Below, in pieces: positions 31,906 through 42,944 of a stretch of 64,000 bases of DNA (position 1 is the stretch's first letter; the number at the start of each line of letters is the position of its first letter). Position numbers and translations under genes: made by a program. The notes beneath the pieces are model-generated. The model was not told where the DNA came from and searched no databases. It saw only the letters and a list, made by a program, of their open reading frames with translations. Origin of the DNA: Photobacterium frigidiphilum (GTDB taxonomy: Bacteria; Pseudomonadota; Gammaproteobacteria; Enterobacterales; Vibrionaceae); the NCBI RefSeq assembly GCF_003025615.1, contig NZ_PYMJ01000005.1, positions 1 through 64,000 on the forward strand, in the 5' to 3' direction.

Positions 31906-33447
31906 ATGATGATGGCTGAATGGCTTAACGGTGGTGTACTGGCGGTATTGGCTGCAATGTCCGGTGCAACTATTGCGAGTGTGTTAACCGCAATCTGGAT
32001 GAAAGGGCGCTTGCAACAACAGGCGCAATTGTTCCAACAGCAGATTGATGCAGGCGTACAGTTGGCACAAAGCCGTGAACAGCAAATTCAAGCGCAATTA
32101 ACTGAACGAAATGATGAATTAGACGAACTGGATGTCGAGCGCGATCGCTTGACCAACGAATTACGCCAAATGCACGGTCGTCTTGCTGGTGCATTAGAAA
32201 AGATGCGTCATTTCGAAGCGTTGAAAAATGAAAAACAATACTTTTCTGAACAACTGGAAAATGCACGAGCAGCCAATGCCGGGCTTGAAGGGGACTTAAG
32301 AGAACAAGAAGCGCGTCATTTTGAAGAACAAAAAGCCGCGGAAGAAAAAATTGCATTGCTCGTTAATGCAGAAGAGCGTTTACGGGTGCAATTTGAAAGT
32401 TTAGCCAACCGACTGTTTGAACAGAAAACCCGAACGGTTGATGAGCAAAATAAACTCAGCATGGAATCGATTCTTAGCCCATTAAAAGCACAGCTTGAAG
32501 GCTTTAAGAAACAAGTGAATGATAATTTCAGCCAAGAATCACGTGAACGCCATACTTTAGTGCATGAAATTAATAACCTTAAACACTTGAATGAACAGAT
32601 GGCACAAGAAGCCGTTAACCTGACTCAAGCGTTAAAAGGGGACAATAAAGCGCAGGGTAATTGGGGTGAGGTAGTACTGGCACGGGTGCTGAGTGAATCC
32701 GGTTTACGTGAAGGGCACGAATACCAAACGCAAGTCAGCTTAGAAAATGAAGAAGGAAAACGCTACCAGCCCGATGTTGTGGTGCATTTACCGCAAGATA
32801 AAGATGTGGTGGTAGATGCTAAAATGTCACTGGTCGCGTACGAACGCTTCTTTAATGCCGACACTATCGCTGAACGCGAGTTGGCGTTAAGTGAGCATGC
32901 TGCTTCGTTACGAGCGCACATGCGCGGATTAAGCCGTAAAGATTATCATCAGCTTCATGGGCTACATAGCCTCGATTATGTCTTGATGTTTATACCAGTA
33001 GAGCCTGCGTTCCAAGCTGCTATCGAGACTGACCCAAGCTTGATCCGCGATGCCATGGATTTGAACATTATGCTGGTGAGCCCGACAACATTGCTGGTGG
33101 CGCTACGTACGATAAACAACTTATGGCGCAATGACCGTCAAAATCAAAATGCCAAACAAATTGCTGAACGTGCCAGTAAGTTATACGACAAATTACGTTT
33201 GTTTGTGACCGATATGGAAACAGTAGGCGTATCACTTGATAAGGCGAGCCAAAGTTATCAAGGGGCAATGAATAAATTGACCTTAGGCCGAGGCAATGTG
33301 ATTCGCCAAGCGGAAGGATTTAAGCAGCTTGGGGTTGAAGTTAAGCGTGATATAAACCCAATTCTGGTAGAAAAAGCGCAATCTACCTTGAATGAACTAC
33401 CCGAAAGGGGTAATTCAGAGCGTTCAGAAGTAAATGATTTGTCGTAG
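31906..33447 (+). CDS. rmuC: DNA recombination protein RmuC
   Basis: A 513-residue RmuC-family protein. One N-terminal membrane segment (about 8-28) is followed by a long coiled coil (about 30-250, rich in E, Q, L, R). A nuclease-like C-terminal domain carries NWGEVVLARVLSESGLREG and the acidic/lysine core VVVDAKMSLVAYERF. RmuC limits recombination at inverted repeats. Three consecutive ATG codons occur at 31906, 31909 and 31912, and AGG at 31898 allows any of them. It is 75 bp upstream of ubiE. Confidence 0.92.
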   Translation: MMMAEWLNGGVLAVLAAMSGATIASVLTAIWMKGRLQQQAQLFQQQIDAGVQLAQSREQQIQAQLTERNDELDELDVERDRLTNELRQMHGRLAGALEKMRHFEALKNEKQYFSEQLENARAANAGLEGDLREQEARHFEEQKAAEEKIALLVNAEERLRVQFESLANRLFEQKTRTVDEQNKLSMESILSPLKAQLEGFKKQVNDNFSQESRERHTLVHEINNLKHLNEQMAQEAVNLTQALKGDNKAQGNWGEVVLARVLSESGLREGHEYQTQVSLENEEGKRYQPDVVVHLPQDKDVVVDAKMSLVAYERFFNADTIAERELALSEHAASLRAHMRGLSRKDYHQLHGLHSLDYVLMFIPVEPAFQAAIETDPSLIRDAMDLNIMLVSPTTLLVALRTINNLWRNDRQNQNAKQIAERASKLYDKLRLFVTDMETVGVSLDKASQSYQGAMNKLTLGRGNVIRQAEGFKQLGVEVKRDINPILVEKAQSTLNELPERGNSERSEVNDLS

Positions 33448-33522
33448 TGCTTTGAGCAAAGCTCAACCATCAAGTACACTACGCTGGTTATTTACACAAA
33501 TTATAAGCATAACGGATGTAGC

Positions 33523-34278
33523 ATGACGGACACCACACAAGATACGACTCATTTCGGTTATCGAACCGTAGCCAAGGACGACAAAGTGAATTTAGTCGCG
33601 GATGTATTCCATTCCGTTGCAGCTAAATACGACATTATGAATGATATGATGTCGCTGGGTATTCACAGAGTATGGAAGCGTTTTACTATTGATTGTAGTG
33701 GTGTGCGCCGTGGTAATCGCGTATTGGATTTAGGCGGTGGTACGGGTGATTTAACCGCTAAATTCTCACGTATTGTTGGGGATGAGGGTCAAGTTATCTT
33801 GGCTGATATCAACAATTCAATGCTGAAGGTGGGACGCAGTAAATTGCGTGATTCCGGTATTGTCGGTAACGTCGGTTACGTACAAGCGAATGCAGAAGAA
33901 CTGCCTTTCCCTGATGACTACTTCGATTGCATTACGATCAGCTTCTGCTTACGTAATGTGACCGATAAAGAGAAAGCATTACGCTCGATGTATCGTGTAC
34001 TGAAGCCCGGTGGTCGTTTATTAGTGTTAGAGTTTTCTAAGCCGGTTGTTGAGTCGTTATCTAAAGTTTACGATGCGTATTCTTTCCATTTACTGCCTAA
34101 AATGGGTGAATTGATTGCTAACGATGCCGAAAGCTATCGTTACCTCGCTGAATCTATCCGTATGCATCCGAATCAAGAAACCTTAAAAGGTATGATGGAT
34201 GATGCAGGTTTTGAGCAAACCAACTATTACAACCTAACCGGTGGTATTGTTGCGCTGCATCGTGGTTTTAAGTTCTGA
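33523..34278 (+). CDS. ubiE: UbiE, ubiquinone/menaquinone C-methyltransferase
   Basis: A 251-residue class I SAM methyltransferase that C-methylates 2-polyprenyl-6-methoxy-1,4-benzoquinol and demethylmenaquinol. The SAM motif [15 protein letters not shown] is near residue 67, and the UbiE signature [20 protein letters not shown] lies near 125. It heads the ubiE-ubiJ-ubiB group; ubiJ begins eight bases after its stop codon. Cytoplasmic, membrane-associated. Confidence 0.97.
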   Translation: MTDTTQDTTHFGYRTVAKDDKVNLVADVFHSVAAKYDIMNDMMSLGIHRVWKRFTIDCSGVRRGNRVLDLGGGTGDLTAKFSRIVGDEGQVILADINNSMLKVGRSKLRDSGIVGNVGYVQANAEELPFPDDYFDCITISFCLRNVTDKEKALRSMYRVLKPGGRLLVLEFSKPVVESLSKVYDAYSFHLLPKMGELIANDAESYRYLAESIRMHPNQETLKGMMDDAGFEQTNYYNLTGGIVALHRGFKF

Positions 34279-34285
34279 GGACAGT

Positions 34286-34897
34286 ATGTCATTTGATGCT
34301 TTGGTCACTGGCGCGGTAGAAACTTCGCTTAATACGTTATTAAAAGACGATGCTGACAGTCAGCGTCGTTTAGCGCGTTTACGCGGAAAAATTATTAGCG
34401 TAACGATTAACGAATTTGGTAAACAACTGATTTTCATATTTAGTCAGCAAATTGATGTGTTGGCGGTTTATGACGGTGATGTTGATTGTCAATTAGCGCT
34501 TAACCTAAGTGTGCTTTCTGAACTGCGTCAGCAGGCGAATCTGACCCAACTGATTAAAGCCGATAAGCTTTCATTAGAGGGTGATATTCAGTTAGCCCAG
34601 CAATTTTCTGCGCTGCTTAATGGTCTAAAACCTGATGTTGAAGAGAAACTTTCTCAATATACCGGTGATATCGTTGCACACACCGTTGTAAGCGGATTGA
34701 AAAACAGTGCACGCTTTATTCAGCGCAGTGTGGAACGTCGTCAGCGTGACTTAGCGGAAGTGATTACTGAAGAGTGGAAGCTAGCACCACAAGCCTTAGA
34801 AATTGCCTGTTTTGCCGATAAAGTGGATGATTTAAAGTCAGATTTTTCACGCCTTGAAGCGCGATTTAATCAGTTGTTAGAGCGTCATCCATCATGA
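34286..34897 (+). CDS. ubiJ: UbiJ, ubiquinone biosynthesis accessory factor (SCP2 domain)
   Basis: A 203-residue protein with an N-terminal SCP2-type lipid-binding domain (about 15-115) and a C-terminal helical tail ending in a coiled-coil-like segment ([20 protein letters not shown]). UbiJ binds ubiquinone intermediates in the Ubi metabolon and pairs with UbiK, encoded at 2934. I start at 34286 (MSFDALVTG) with GAGG upstream; the frame is open further into ubiE. Its TGA overlaps the ubiB ATG by four bases. Confidence 0.93.
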   Translation: MSFDALVTGAVETSLNTLLKDDADSQRRLARLRGKIISVTINEFGKQLIFIFSQQIDVLAVYDGDVDCQLALNLSVLSELRQQANLTQLIKADKLSLEGDIQLAQQFSALLNGLKPDVEEKLSQYTGDIVAHTVVSGLKNSARFIQRSVERRQRDLAEVITEEWKLAPQALEIACFADKVDDLKSDFSRLEARFNQLLERHPS

Positions 34898-36531
34898 TTA
34901 CGCCATCTGAATTCAAGCGTCTTTATAAAATCATTGAAGTCCAGTTACGTTATGGGCTCGATGACTTTTTACCTGACGATCCGCGAACGAAAATGCCGAA
35001 AATGGCGCGTAAGTCATTATTTTGGATTAAGAATCAGCACCCAGAAAAATCGCTCGGTGAACGTCTACGTTTAGCCTTACAAGAACTTGGCCCAGTATGG
35101 ATCAAGTTCGGGCAAATGATGTCGACCCGCCGTGATCTTTTTCCTCCGCATATCGCCGATCAACTGGCTTTGTTACAAGATCAGGTTGAACCGTTTGATG
35201 GTAAGTTGGCCAAAGAACACATGGAGCTATCTTTAGGTGGCCCAATAGAAACCTGGTTTGATGATTTTGATGAAACACCCTTAGCTTCAGCTTCCATTGC
35301 TCAAGTCCATACTGCGATCTTGAAAGAGAATGGGCGCGAAGTGGTGTTAAAAGTTATTCGCCCTGACATTCTTCCTGTCATACAAGCTGACATCAAACTG
35401 ATGTATCGTATGGCACATATCGTTGCCCGTTTATTGCCAGAAGCCCGTTTATTACGCCCAGTTGAAGTGGTGCGTGAGTATGAAAAAACGTTGCTTGATG
35501 AACTGAATATGATGCGTGAAGCGGCGAATAGCATCCAGCTGCGCCGTAACTTTGAAGACAGCGATACTCTGTATGTACCAGAGATGTTCATTGACTACAG
35601 CAGTACTAATTTATTGGTGATGGAACGCATCTACGGTATTCAAGTTTCAGATATTGATGCATTGATTGCAAATGGCACCAACATGAAGTTGTTATCCGAA
35701 AATGCGGTTAATATCTTCTTTACTCAAGTCTTTCGTGATAGCTTCTTTCATGCAGACATGCACCCTGGGAATATTTTTGTTTCCTATGAAAATCCAGAAA
35801 CACCACAGTGGATTGCATTAGATTGCGGTATTGTGGGTACGTTAAACCGTGACGACAAGCGTTATTTAGCAGAGAATCTGTTGGCGTTTTTCCACCGTGA
35901 TTACCGTAAGGTCGCTGAATTGCATGTGGATTCGGGCTGGGTGCCACAAGACACCAATATTGACGAATTTGAGTTTGCGATTCGTACCGTATGTGAGCCT
36001 ATCTTTGAGAAGCCGTTATGCGACATCTCATTTGGTCATGTGCTATTGAATCTGTTTAACACTGCGCGTCGCTTTGATATGGAAGTGCAACCGCAGTTAA
36101 TGTTATTACAGAAAACGTTATTATATGTTGAAGGGCTTGGACGTCAGCTGTATCCACAATTAGATTTATGGACCACAGCAAAGCCTTTCCTTGAAGATTG
36201 GATGTCTCGTCAAGTGGGGCCGCAGGCCATTGTTGAGGCAGTCAAAAGCAAAGCACCTTTCTGGGCTGAAAAGCTACCAGAATTGCCAGAATTACTTTAC
36301 GACAGTTTGCGCCAAGGCAAGGTAATGAATCAGCGAATCGATAAACTCTATGACAATTTCATGGAGAGTCGGCGCTATCAAGGGCTTGCCCGATTCTATT
36401 TTGGTATCGGCGCGACTCTGGTGGTATGTTCTGCCATACTTTTTAGTAACCATGTTGAAACGATTCCTGTAGCGTCTGCTGCAATGGGCGTCACGTTTTG
36501 GTTACTTGGTTGGCGAGCTTGCCGCAAATAG
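34894..36531 (+). CDS. ubiB: UbiB, ABC1/ADCK-type ubiquinone biosynthesis ATPase-kinase
   Basis: A 545-residue atypical protein kinase-like ATPase needed for ubiquinone synthesis. The KxGQ motif is in [14 protein letters not shown] near residue 70, the alanine-rich loop in [10 protein letters not shown] near 130, the catalytic [10 protein letters not shown] near 287 and LDCGIVG near 310. Two C-terminal membrane segments (about 497-540) anchor it. Overlaps ubiJ by four bases and precedes tatA, as in E. coli. Confidence 0.97.
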   Translation: MITPSEFKRLYKIIEVQLRYGLDDFLPDDPRTKMPKMARKSLFWIKNQHPEKSLGERLRLALQELGPVWIKFGQMMSTRRDLFPPHIADQLALLQDQVEPFDGKLAKEHMELSLGGPIETWFDDFDETPLASASIAQVHTAILKENGREVVLKVIRPDILPVIQADIKLMYRMAHIVARLLPEARLLRPVEVVREYEKTLLDELNMMREAANSIQLRRNFEDSDTLYVPEMFIDYSSTNLLVMERIYGIQVSDIDALIANGTNMKLLSENAVNIFFTQVFRDSFFHADMHPGNIFVSYENPETPQWIALDCGIVGTLNRDDKRYLAENLLAFFHRDYRKVAELHVDSGWVPQDTNIDEFEFAIRTVCEPIFEKPLCDISFGHVLLNLFNTARRFDMEVQPQLMLLQKTLLYVEGLGRQLYPQLDLWTTAKPFLEDWMSRQVGPQAIVEAVKSKAPFWAEKLPELPELLYDSLRQGKVMNQRIDKLYDNFMESRRYQGLARFYFGIGATLVVCSAILFSNHVETIPVASAAMGVTFWLLGWRACRK

Positions 36532-36614
36532 CGGTAAAGTAAGCGACAATATACACATTAAAAGTTTCAACATAACATTAGTCATTAACCACAAAGAGCT
36601 GAGGTAAAACAAGC

Positions 36615-36878
36615 ATGGGTGGTATCAGTATCTGGCAGTTGCTAATTATTGCACTGATCATTGTTCTTTTATTTGGAACAAAGAAATTACGTTCTCTTGG
36701 TGGTGATCTTGGATCGGCCGTAAAAGGCTTCAAAAAAGCGATTGGTGATGAAGAGCCAACCGTGAAAAAAGACAACACTGAGGCTGACGCTGACTTCGAA
36801 CAGAAAACTCTGTCTAAAGAAGAACAGCAAAGTGAAGATCAGGTTCAAAAGAACCAAAAAGACAAAGAGCAGGTTTAA
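36615..36878 (+). CDS. tatA: TatA, twin-arginine translocase pore-forming subunit
   Basis: An 87-residue protein. One N-terminal membrane helix (about 4-20, [18 protein letters not shown]) is followed by an FGTKKLR hinge, an amphipathic helix (about 22-45) and a charged, disordered tail. TatA oligomers form the passage for folded proteins bearing twin-arginine signals. First gene of tatABC, 83 bp after ubiB. A GAGG lies about ten bases before the ATG. Confidence 0.96.
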   Translation: MGGISIWQLLIIALIIVLLFGTKKLRSLGGDLGSAVKGFKKAIGDEEPTVKKDNTEADADFEQKTLSKEEQQSEDQVQKNQKDKEQV

Positions 36879-36881
36879 CGC

Positions 36882-37220
36882 GTGTTTGATATCGGGTTCT
36901 GGGAGTTAATACTGATCTCTGTGGTGGGATTGGTAGTACTGGGGCCAGAGCGTCTACCTGTCGCGATTCGTAGTGTTTCGCGTTGGGTTGGCGCCGCTCG
37001 TAATATGGCAAATTCGGTGAAAGATGAACTGTCGCAAGAACTGAAAATTCAGGAACTGCAAGAGAATCTTAAAAAAGCCGAACAAATGGGAATGAAAGAT
37101 TTATCGCCAGAATTGCGTGAATCGGTTGAAGAATTGAAGCAAGCCGCTTCAGATGTTCAACGTCCCTATGCTGAGAAAAGCGAGCCAACCTCAACAACGA
37201 CTTCTCAAAAGCAGGAATAA
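36882..37220 (+). CDS. tatB: TatB, twin-arginine translocase receptor subunit
   Basis: A 112-residue TatA-like protein with N-terminal helix [20 protein letters not shown], the GPERLP hinge and a longer amphipathic/charged region. With TatC it forms the receptor for Tat signal peptides. It starts with GTG at 36882, three bases after the tatA stop codon. Followed by tatC 11 bp later. The tail (residues 95-112) is rich in S, T and E. Confidence 0.96.
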   Translation: MFDIGFWELILISVVGLVVLGPERLPVAIRSVSRWVGAARNMANSVKDELSQELKIQELQENLKKAEQMGMKDLSPELRESVEELKQAASDVQRPYAEKSEPTSTTTSQKQE

Positions 37221-37231
37221 ATTACATCACT

Positions 37232-37987
37232 ATGTCGACAGTAGAAGAAACGCAGCCATTATTTAGCCATTTAGTTGAGCTACGTAATCGCCTATTGCGT
37301 TCTATCTTGAGTGTCTTGGTGGTTTTTCTTGGTCTCGTTTGGTTTGCAAACGACATCTATGCTTTCATGGCTGCACCTTTGGTAGAACGTTTACCTGAAG
37401 GGGCTACGATGATCGCAACAGATGTTGCTTCGCCATTCTTTACGCCAATAAAACTCACATTGGTTACCTCAGTATTTGTTGCTGTACCTATGATTTTATA
37501 TCAGGTATGGGGCTTTGTTGCGCCAGGTCTGTATAAGCATGAGCGTAAGCTAATCATGCCGTTATTGTTCTCCAGCTCTTTGCTGTTTTACGGTGGCGTA
37601 TCATTTGCGTATTTCGTTGTGTTCCCTTTAGTGTTCAGTTTCTTTACGGGAATTGCGCCGGAAGGGGTGCAGGTTGCAACCGATATAGCCAGTTATCTTG
37701 ATTTTGTCTTGGCGCTATTTATGGCGTTTGGGATTGCATTCGAGATACCTGTAGCCATCATTCTTTTATGCTGGACGGGGGCAACAGACCCACAAAGCTT
37801 AAAGACAAAGCGACCATATATTGTAGTGGCTGCATTTGTCGTGGGAATGATGCTGACTCCGCCAGATATTATTTCTCAGACATTACTCGCGATACCAATG
37901 TGTATATTGTTTGAAGTCGGCTTATTCTTCTCGCGTTTCTATGTGCGAGACCAAGAAGAAGATGACGATATTGAGCAAAGCGAATAA
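37232..37987 (+). CDS. tatC: TatC, twin-arginine translocase core subunit
   Basis: A 251-residue protein with six membrane segments. The N-terminal cytoplasmic motif [15 protein letters not shown] and the family glutamate in [12 protein letters not shown] are visible. It recognises the twin-arginine motif together with TatB. The acidic tail [10 protein letters not shown] is cytoplasmic. Last gene of tatABC before a terminator. Confidence 0.97.
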   Translation: MSTVEETQPLFSHLVELRNRLLRSILSVLVVFLGLVWFANDIYAFMAAPLVERLPEGATMIATDVASPFFTPIKLTLVTSVFVAVPMILYQVWGFVAPGLYKHERKLIMPLLFSSSLLFYGGVSFAYFVVFPLVFSFFTGIAPEGVQVATDIASYLDFVLALFMAFGIAFEIPVAIILLCWTGATDPQSLKTKRPYIVVAAFVVGMMLTPPDIISQTLLAIPMCILFEVGLFFSRFYVRDQEEDDDIEQSE

Positions 37988-38009
37988 CAGTAATCTGTTG
38001 TGATAATAA

Positions 38010-38034
38010 AAACCGGTGATGAGCCGGTTTTTTT
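38010..38034 (+). terminator. tatABC terminator
   Basis: Stem AAACCGG/CCGGTTT with a seven-base loop and a TTTT extension. Confidence 0.85.
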
Positions 38035-38075
38035 GTTTGTATTGATTAGGTTTATTGGATTTATTAGGTTTTAAA

Positions 38076-38873
38076 ATGATTGATATTGGCGTTAACCTAA
38101 CGAACAGTCGTTTTGATAAAGATCGTGACGATGTTATTACGCGTGCTAAAGAAGCGGGCGTAACTGGCTTAATCTTAACTGGCACCAGTATTGAAGAAAG
38201 CCAGCAAGCCCAAAAAATGGCGCAGCAGTGGCCGCAATATTGTTACAGCACAGCAGGTGTTCACCCGCATGATGCCAAGTCTGTTGAAGACTTAACGCTT
38301 CCTCACATTCGTGCTTTAGCAGCAACACCTGAAGTGGTGGCGATTGGAGAGTGTGGGCTCGACTTTAATCGTGACTTTTCTCCTAGACCGCAACAAGAAG
38401 CGGTATTTGAAGCTCAGTTAGCGTTAGCGGCAGAATTGAACCTGCCTGTTTTTATGCATTGTCGTGATGCTCACGAGCGCTTTATCGACATACTAAGGCC
38501 ATGGCGCACGAAATTACCAGCAGCCGTCTTGCATTGCTTTACAGGCAGCGAAACAGAGCTAAAAGAGTGTTTAGATCTTGATTTGCATATCGGCATTACA
38601 GGCTGGGTGTGCGACGAGCGTCGTGGTACGGAATTGCGTGATATTGTGCATCTGATACCCGATGATCGTTTGATGATTGAAACGGATTGCCCGTACCTGC
38701 TACCGCGCGATTATCGGCCAAAGCCAAAATCTAGCCGTAATGAACCGCAATATTTGCCCCATATTGCCAGTGTTATAGCGCAGTGTCGTCAGCAAGAGGC
38801 TGCCGAAGTAGTGTGTAATTCACGTGCGACAACGCAGGCATTTTTTGTGATCGGACCTCCCGAAACTTTATGA
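38076..38873 (+). CDS. tatD: TatD-family metal-dependent DNase
   Basis: A 265-residue TIM-barrel hydrolase. The metal-binding residues occur in IDIGVNLT (this form lacks the usual HxH, as in E. coli TatD), GECGLDF (Glu), FMHCRDAH (His), LHCFTGS (His) and METDCPYL-type IETDCPYL (Asp). TatD has 3'-5' exonuclease activity and is not part of the Tat machinery despite its position. I choose ATG 38076 (MIDIGVN), with AGG seven bases upstream. Confidence 0.93.
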   Translation: MIDIGVNLTNSRFDKDRDDVITRAKEAGVTGLILTGTSIEESQQAQKMAQQWPQYCYSTAGVHPHDAKSVEDLTLPHIRALAATPEVVAIGECGLDFNRDFSPRPQQEAVFEAQLALAAELNLPVFMHCRDAHERFIDILRPWRTKLPAAVLHCFTGSETELKECLDLDLHIGITGWVCDERRGTELRDIVHLIPDDRLMIETDCPYLLPRDYRPKPKSSRNEPQYLPHIASVIAQCRQQEAAEVVCNSRATTQAFFVIGPPETL

Positions 38874-38929
38874 GGGTGGTATTATCGAATTAAGATAATA
38901 ATGCCACGACATTCGCATTATTATAAGCT

Positions 38930-38963
38930 TATACCAGTCTAGACATTCATCCAGAATGGTATT
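38930..38963. repeat. Short palindromic intergenic repeat, copy 1 (before hemB)
   Basis: TATACCAGTCTAGACA followed by ATCCAGAATGGTATT. The ends ATACCAGTCT and AGAATGGTAT are inverted repeats (9 of 10). A closely similar element, with 12-13 extra central bases, lies at 50291-50336. Confidence 0.75.
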
Positions 38964-38965
38964 AA

Positions 38966-40054
<1,089 letters not shown>

Positions 40055-40080
40055 CGGATACTTGCGATAGCTGAACTTCG

Positions 40081-40127
40081 AAAAGAGGCGAGATACTCAA
40101 TGTTAACGAGTATCTCGCCTCTTTTTT
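40081..40127. terminator. Strong bidirectional terminator after hemB
   Basis: A long perfect stem AAAGAGGCGAGATACTC/GAGTATCTCGCCTCTTT with a nine-base loop, A run on the left and T run on the right. Serves hemB (+) and the convergent transporter (-). Confidence 0.92.
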
Positions 40128-40149
40128 ATGTGTGATTTGGCTTATTAGC

Positions 40150-41025
40150 TTATGCGGTTCTGGTCTGCTCGACTTTACGCTTCACCCACGTTTCATTGAA
40201 CCACAATGAAAATAGAATAATAACACCACCGATAATTAAACGAGAGTAATCGACATCACGATTCCAAATCACTAGGTTTACGATCAAGCCCGCAGGCACC
40301 AGAGCATTATTCATAATGGCTAACGCGCCAGCATTCACCATGGTAGCCCCCTTATTCCAGATGAAATAACCCAGACCAGAAGCAATCGTACCTAAGTAAA
40401 CTAAAATGCCCCATTGGGTATTGGTTGTCGGTAATTTCTCGATATTGCCGAATAATAAAAACATCGGTAATGCGACACAAATAGCCCCTAAATAAAACAA
40501 ACCAAATACTGTATGTTGCGGTAGATCTGCCTGCTCTTGTTCCATGATGTGCTTATAGCCAACTTGCCCGATAGCGAAGCATAAATTTGCTCCCTGTACG
40601 ATAAAGAACCCAATAATAAAGTTCTCGTTGATCCCTTCAAACTTAATAACTGCAGCCCCAACTACCGCGATAACAGCGGTCAGTAGATACCACACTGAAA
40701 ATTGCTTATGCAGTAGATCGTAAATCAGGGTGACGTAAATTGGGGTGAAAATAGTAAACAGTAGTACTTCCGGCACGGTTAAATATAAGAAAGATTGGTA
40801 ATAGAAGCAGTACATGATGCCGAGCTGAAAAGCCCCGACAATCATTAGCTTAATGGCGAGTTTAGCGTGTAAATTTTTCTTTCTTAAAAAGGGAAGAAAA
40901 ACCAAGCCGGCAAGGGCGACACGTGTGAGTACAGAGAACCATGCATCAACCTGACCGGCCAAATACACACCGATCAAGCTAAATGAAAATGCCCATAACA
41001 GGGTGATTGCTGATAAATATCCCAT
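40150..41025 (-). CDS. EamA/DMT-family carboxylate/amino-acid type transporter
   Basis: A 291-residue inner-membrane protein with about ten membrane segments in two EamA repeats (N-terminal GYLSAITLLWAFSFSLIGVY). The basic C-terminus WVKRKVEQTRTA is cytoplasmic. Substrate unknown. No clear RBS precedes the ATG (the upstream bases are A and T only), so expression may be weak or the start may differ. Convergent with hemB. Confidence 0.82.
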   Translation of the reverse strand: MGYLSAITLLWAFSFSLIGVYLAGQVDAWFSVLTRVALAGLVFLPFLRKKNLHAKLAIKLMIVGAFQLGIMYCFYYQSFLYLTVPEVLLFTIFTPIYVTLIYDLLHKQFSVWYLLTAVIAVVGAAVIKFEGINENFIIGFFIVQGANLCFAIGQVGYKHIMEQEQADLPQHTVFGLFYLGAICVALPMFLLFGNIEKLPTTNTQWGILVYLGTIASGLGYFIWNKGATMVNAGALAIMNNALVPAGLIVNLVIWNRDVDYSRLIIGGVIILFSLWFNETWVKRKVEQTRTA

Positions 41026-41146
41026 TTTTTATTTAATTTATTATCCATAGAGGGCGATAGTCTAACCGAAATGATTCAGTTGAAATATGGATAAAAGGTA
41101 GGGGAATAGCCAAAAGCCACGGTTTTATGGTCAAACAATCAATGAG

Positions 41147-41176
41147 CAACGGCGTTGATCGTATCAAGCGCCGTTG
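41147..41176. other. Strong intergenic hairpin downstream of uspA
   Basis: CAACGGCGTTGAT and ATCAA-G-CGCCGTTG form a 13-bp stem with one bulged G. There is no T run on either strand, so it is not a standard terminator. It may protect the uspA mRNA 3' end. Confidence 0.5.
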
Positions 41177-41213
41177 TTGAAATATTCAGGAAAACCGATC
41201 GATAGGGTAGGCT

Positions 41214-41636
41214 TTATTTTAAAGGCACCATCAATAAATCGACGGGGGTCGCATTCATTAATTGCTTGGTTGAAGAAAGGATCTTACTCCAAAAATCTTG
41301 GTGATGGCCACATACCACTAACTCGATATCGAGGTTATTGATGGCTTGGCAAATTTCATCACTAAAATCACCGCTGCCCACTAGGGTATGAGAAACAGGG
41401 TAGTTTGCTTTTTCTGCCAGTGCTTGGAGCTGCTTTTGTGCATCATCAAACATTTTGAATTGGGTATCAGAGAGATTGATATCAATAAGACCAGTATAAA
41501 GTTCGGCATAATTGACATCAATATGGATCAAAGACAATTTGGCCTCTAGCTCTTTGGCGAGTGTAGCTGCTTTATTGACGAGGATGAAGCTGTCATCGGA
41601 GAGGTCGATTGCAACTAGAATGTGTTTATAAGCCAT
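41214..41636 (-). CDS. uspA: Universal stress protein A
   Basis: A 140-residue cytoplasmic USP of the UspA subtype, induced on growth arrest and stress in E. coli. MAYKHILVAIDLS opens the Rossmann-like fold. HIDVNYAELYTGLIDINLSD and VVCGHHQDFWSKILSS are near-identical to E. coli UspA; the ATP-binding G-2x-G-9x-G(S/T) pattern of other USPs is not present. I choose the ATG at 41636, with GGAG eight bases upstream, over the TTG at 41645. Divergent from ftnA. Confidence 0.95.
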   Translation of the reverse strand: MAYKHILVAIDLSDDSFILVNKAATLAKELEAKLSLIHIDVNYAELYTGLIDINLSDTQFKMFDDAQKQLQALAEKANYPVSHTLVGSGDFSDEICQAINNLDIELVVCGHHQDFWSKILSSTKQLMNATPVDLLMVPLK

Positions 41637-41888
41637 AACTTGCACTCCTTTATCGTGGTTTTAATCATGCTAGCATTGAGTATGATTGAAAAATATCGGT
41701 TAGATCGCATCCTTTATAGGAAGATAGTGCGTTAATTAATTATTACAAAAGTAGTCTTTTTTTTAATCTTACCCGTATGTTATGGGATACTGATTGATAA
41801 TTTCACGGCAATTGTGGGCATGAGTTGCAAACTCAATTGTGCACAGTGGCAATGTGTTGATTACACTTTAATAGATAGGAGTTGTGTA

Positions 41889-42416
41889 ATGTTAGCTCAA
41901 GAGATGGTTGCAAAGCTGAACGAGCAAATTAATTTGGAGTTCTTTTCTTCAAACCTATACCTGCAAATGAGCGCATGGTGTGAAGATAAGGGCTTCGAGG
42001 GGGCTGCTGAGTTTTTACGTTCACATGCAGTTGAAGAAATGGAACACATGCAGCGTTTGTTCACTTATGTGAGTGAAACGGGCTCTATGCCAATGTTGGG
42101 TGCAATTGCAGCACCAAAGCACGAGTTTGAATCTTTGGGCGCGGTATTTCGTGAAACATATGAACATGAACAATTAATTACTAGACAAATTAATAAGTTA
42201 GCTCATGTTGCATTTACGACTCAAGACTACTCTACCTTTAATTTCTTGCAGTGGTATGTCTCAGAGCAGCATGAAGAAGAAAAGTTGTTTAAAGGCATTT
42301 TGGATAAGATTGAGTTAGTTGGCGAAGATGGCAAAGCTTTATTCTTTATTGATAAAGATCTTGCAGCAATGGCGAAGGCTGGCTCGACATCTGTAATGGA
42401 TACAACGGTTGGTTAA
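41889..42416 (+). CDS. ftnA: Non-haem ferritin FtnA
   Basis: A 175-residue iron-storage protein forming a 24-subunit shell. Ferroxidase ligands are in [11 protein letters not shown] (Glu near 17), AVEEMEHM (Glu/His near 50-53), HEQLI (Glu near 94) and [11 protein letters not shown] (Gln/Glu near 127-130). I choose ATG 41889 ([10 protein letters not shown]) because AGGAG lies seven bases upstream and the family begins here; the frame is open to 41814. Lies between uspA and uspB. Confidence 0.96.
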   Translation: MLAQEMVAKLNEQINLEFFSSNLYLQMSAWCEDKGFEGAAEFLRSHAVEEMEHMQRLFTYVSETGSMPMLGAIAAPKHEFESLGAVFRETYEHEQLITRQINKLAHVAFTTQDYSTFNFLQWYVSEQHEEEKLFKGILDKIELVGEDGKALFFIDKDLAAMAKAGSTSVMDTTVG

Positions 42417-42425
42417 GTGTTTTAG

Positions 42426-42452
42426 GGGCGCAATTAAACGGCGCCCTCTCTT
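42426..42452 (+). terminator. Weak terminator-like hairpin after ftnA
   Basis: GGGCGC/GCGCCC stem with a nine-base loop, followed by TCTCTT. A weak T run suggests partial termination before uspB. Confidence 0.5.
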
Positions 42453-42489
42453 CCCCAGCCTGTAACTGATGTTGTTTGGGGGTTTTATG

Positions 42490-42831
42490 ATGAATATTAG
42501 TGGTGATGCATTTCTACTTGCACTCTTTTTGATCATGGTTGTGAATGTGTCTCGATATGTGAGTACCTTGCGTACATTGCTTCGGGTAATGCGAGATTGT
42601 GACCCATTACTTTATCAGCAAGTTGATGGTCGCGGTTTTTTCTCTTCTCAAGGGAATGTCAGTAAGCAAGTCCGTCTTTTTCACTACATTCGTAGTCAGC
42701 AATATCAGAATCATCATGATCCGTTATTCATGACTAAATGTGTGAAAGTTCGCAAGCTTTTCATCCTTGCGAGTACGTTTGTCATGGTTTTCTTTATCTC
42801 GATCTTTGCCGTCGCGTTTCTTGGTATCTAA
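42490..42831 (+). CDS. uspB: Universal stress protein B
   Basis: A small inner-membrane protein of 113 residues with hydrophobic ends (about 8-24 and 90-112) and a cytoplasmic middle. The UspB block RDCDPLLYQQVDGRGFFSSQG and KQVRLFHYI match E. coli UspB closely. In E. coli it is RpoS-dependent and adjacent to uspA. Two ATG codons are possible (42487 and 42490); GGGGG lies seven bases before the second. Here ftnA separates it from uspA. Confidence 0.92.
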   Translation: MNISGDAFLLALFLIMVVNVSRYVSTLRTLLRVMRDCDPLLYQQVDGRGFFSSQGNVSKQVRLFHYIRSQQYQNHHDPLFMTKCVKVRKLFILASTFVMVFFISIFAVAFLGI

Positions 42832-42944
42832 TGGCAAATTGTGTCGTTATATTTGTTCAACGGACTTTATTGATTGCTTATTGAAATTGAACCGCTTAGC
42901 TTTATGCCTAGTTTATTTTATCGACATATTGGCTAACGGTTTTT

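Noticed and set aside
38076-38873. TatD as part of the Tat translocation machinery
   Set aside because: The protein is a TIM-barrel DNase; a terminator separates it from tatABC.
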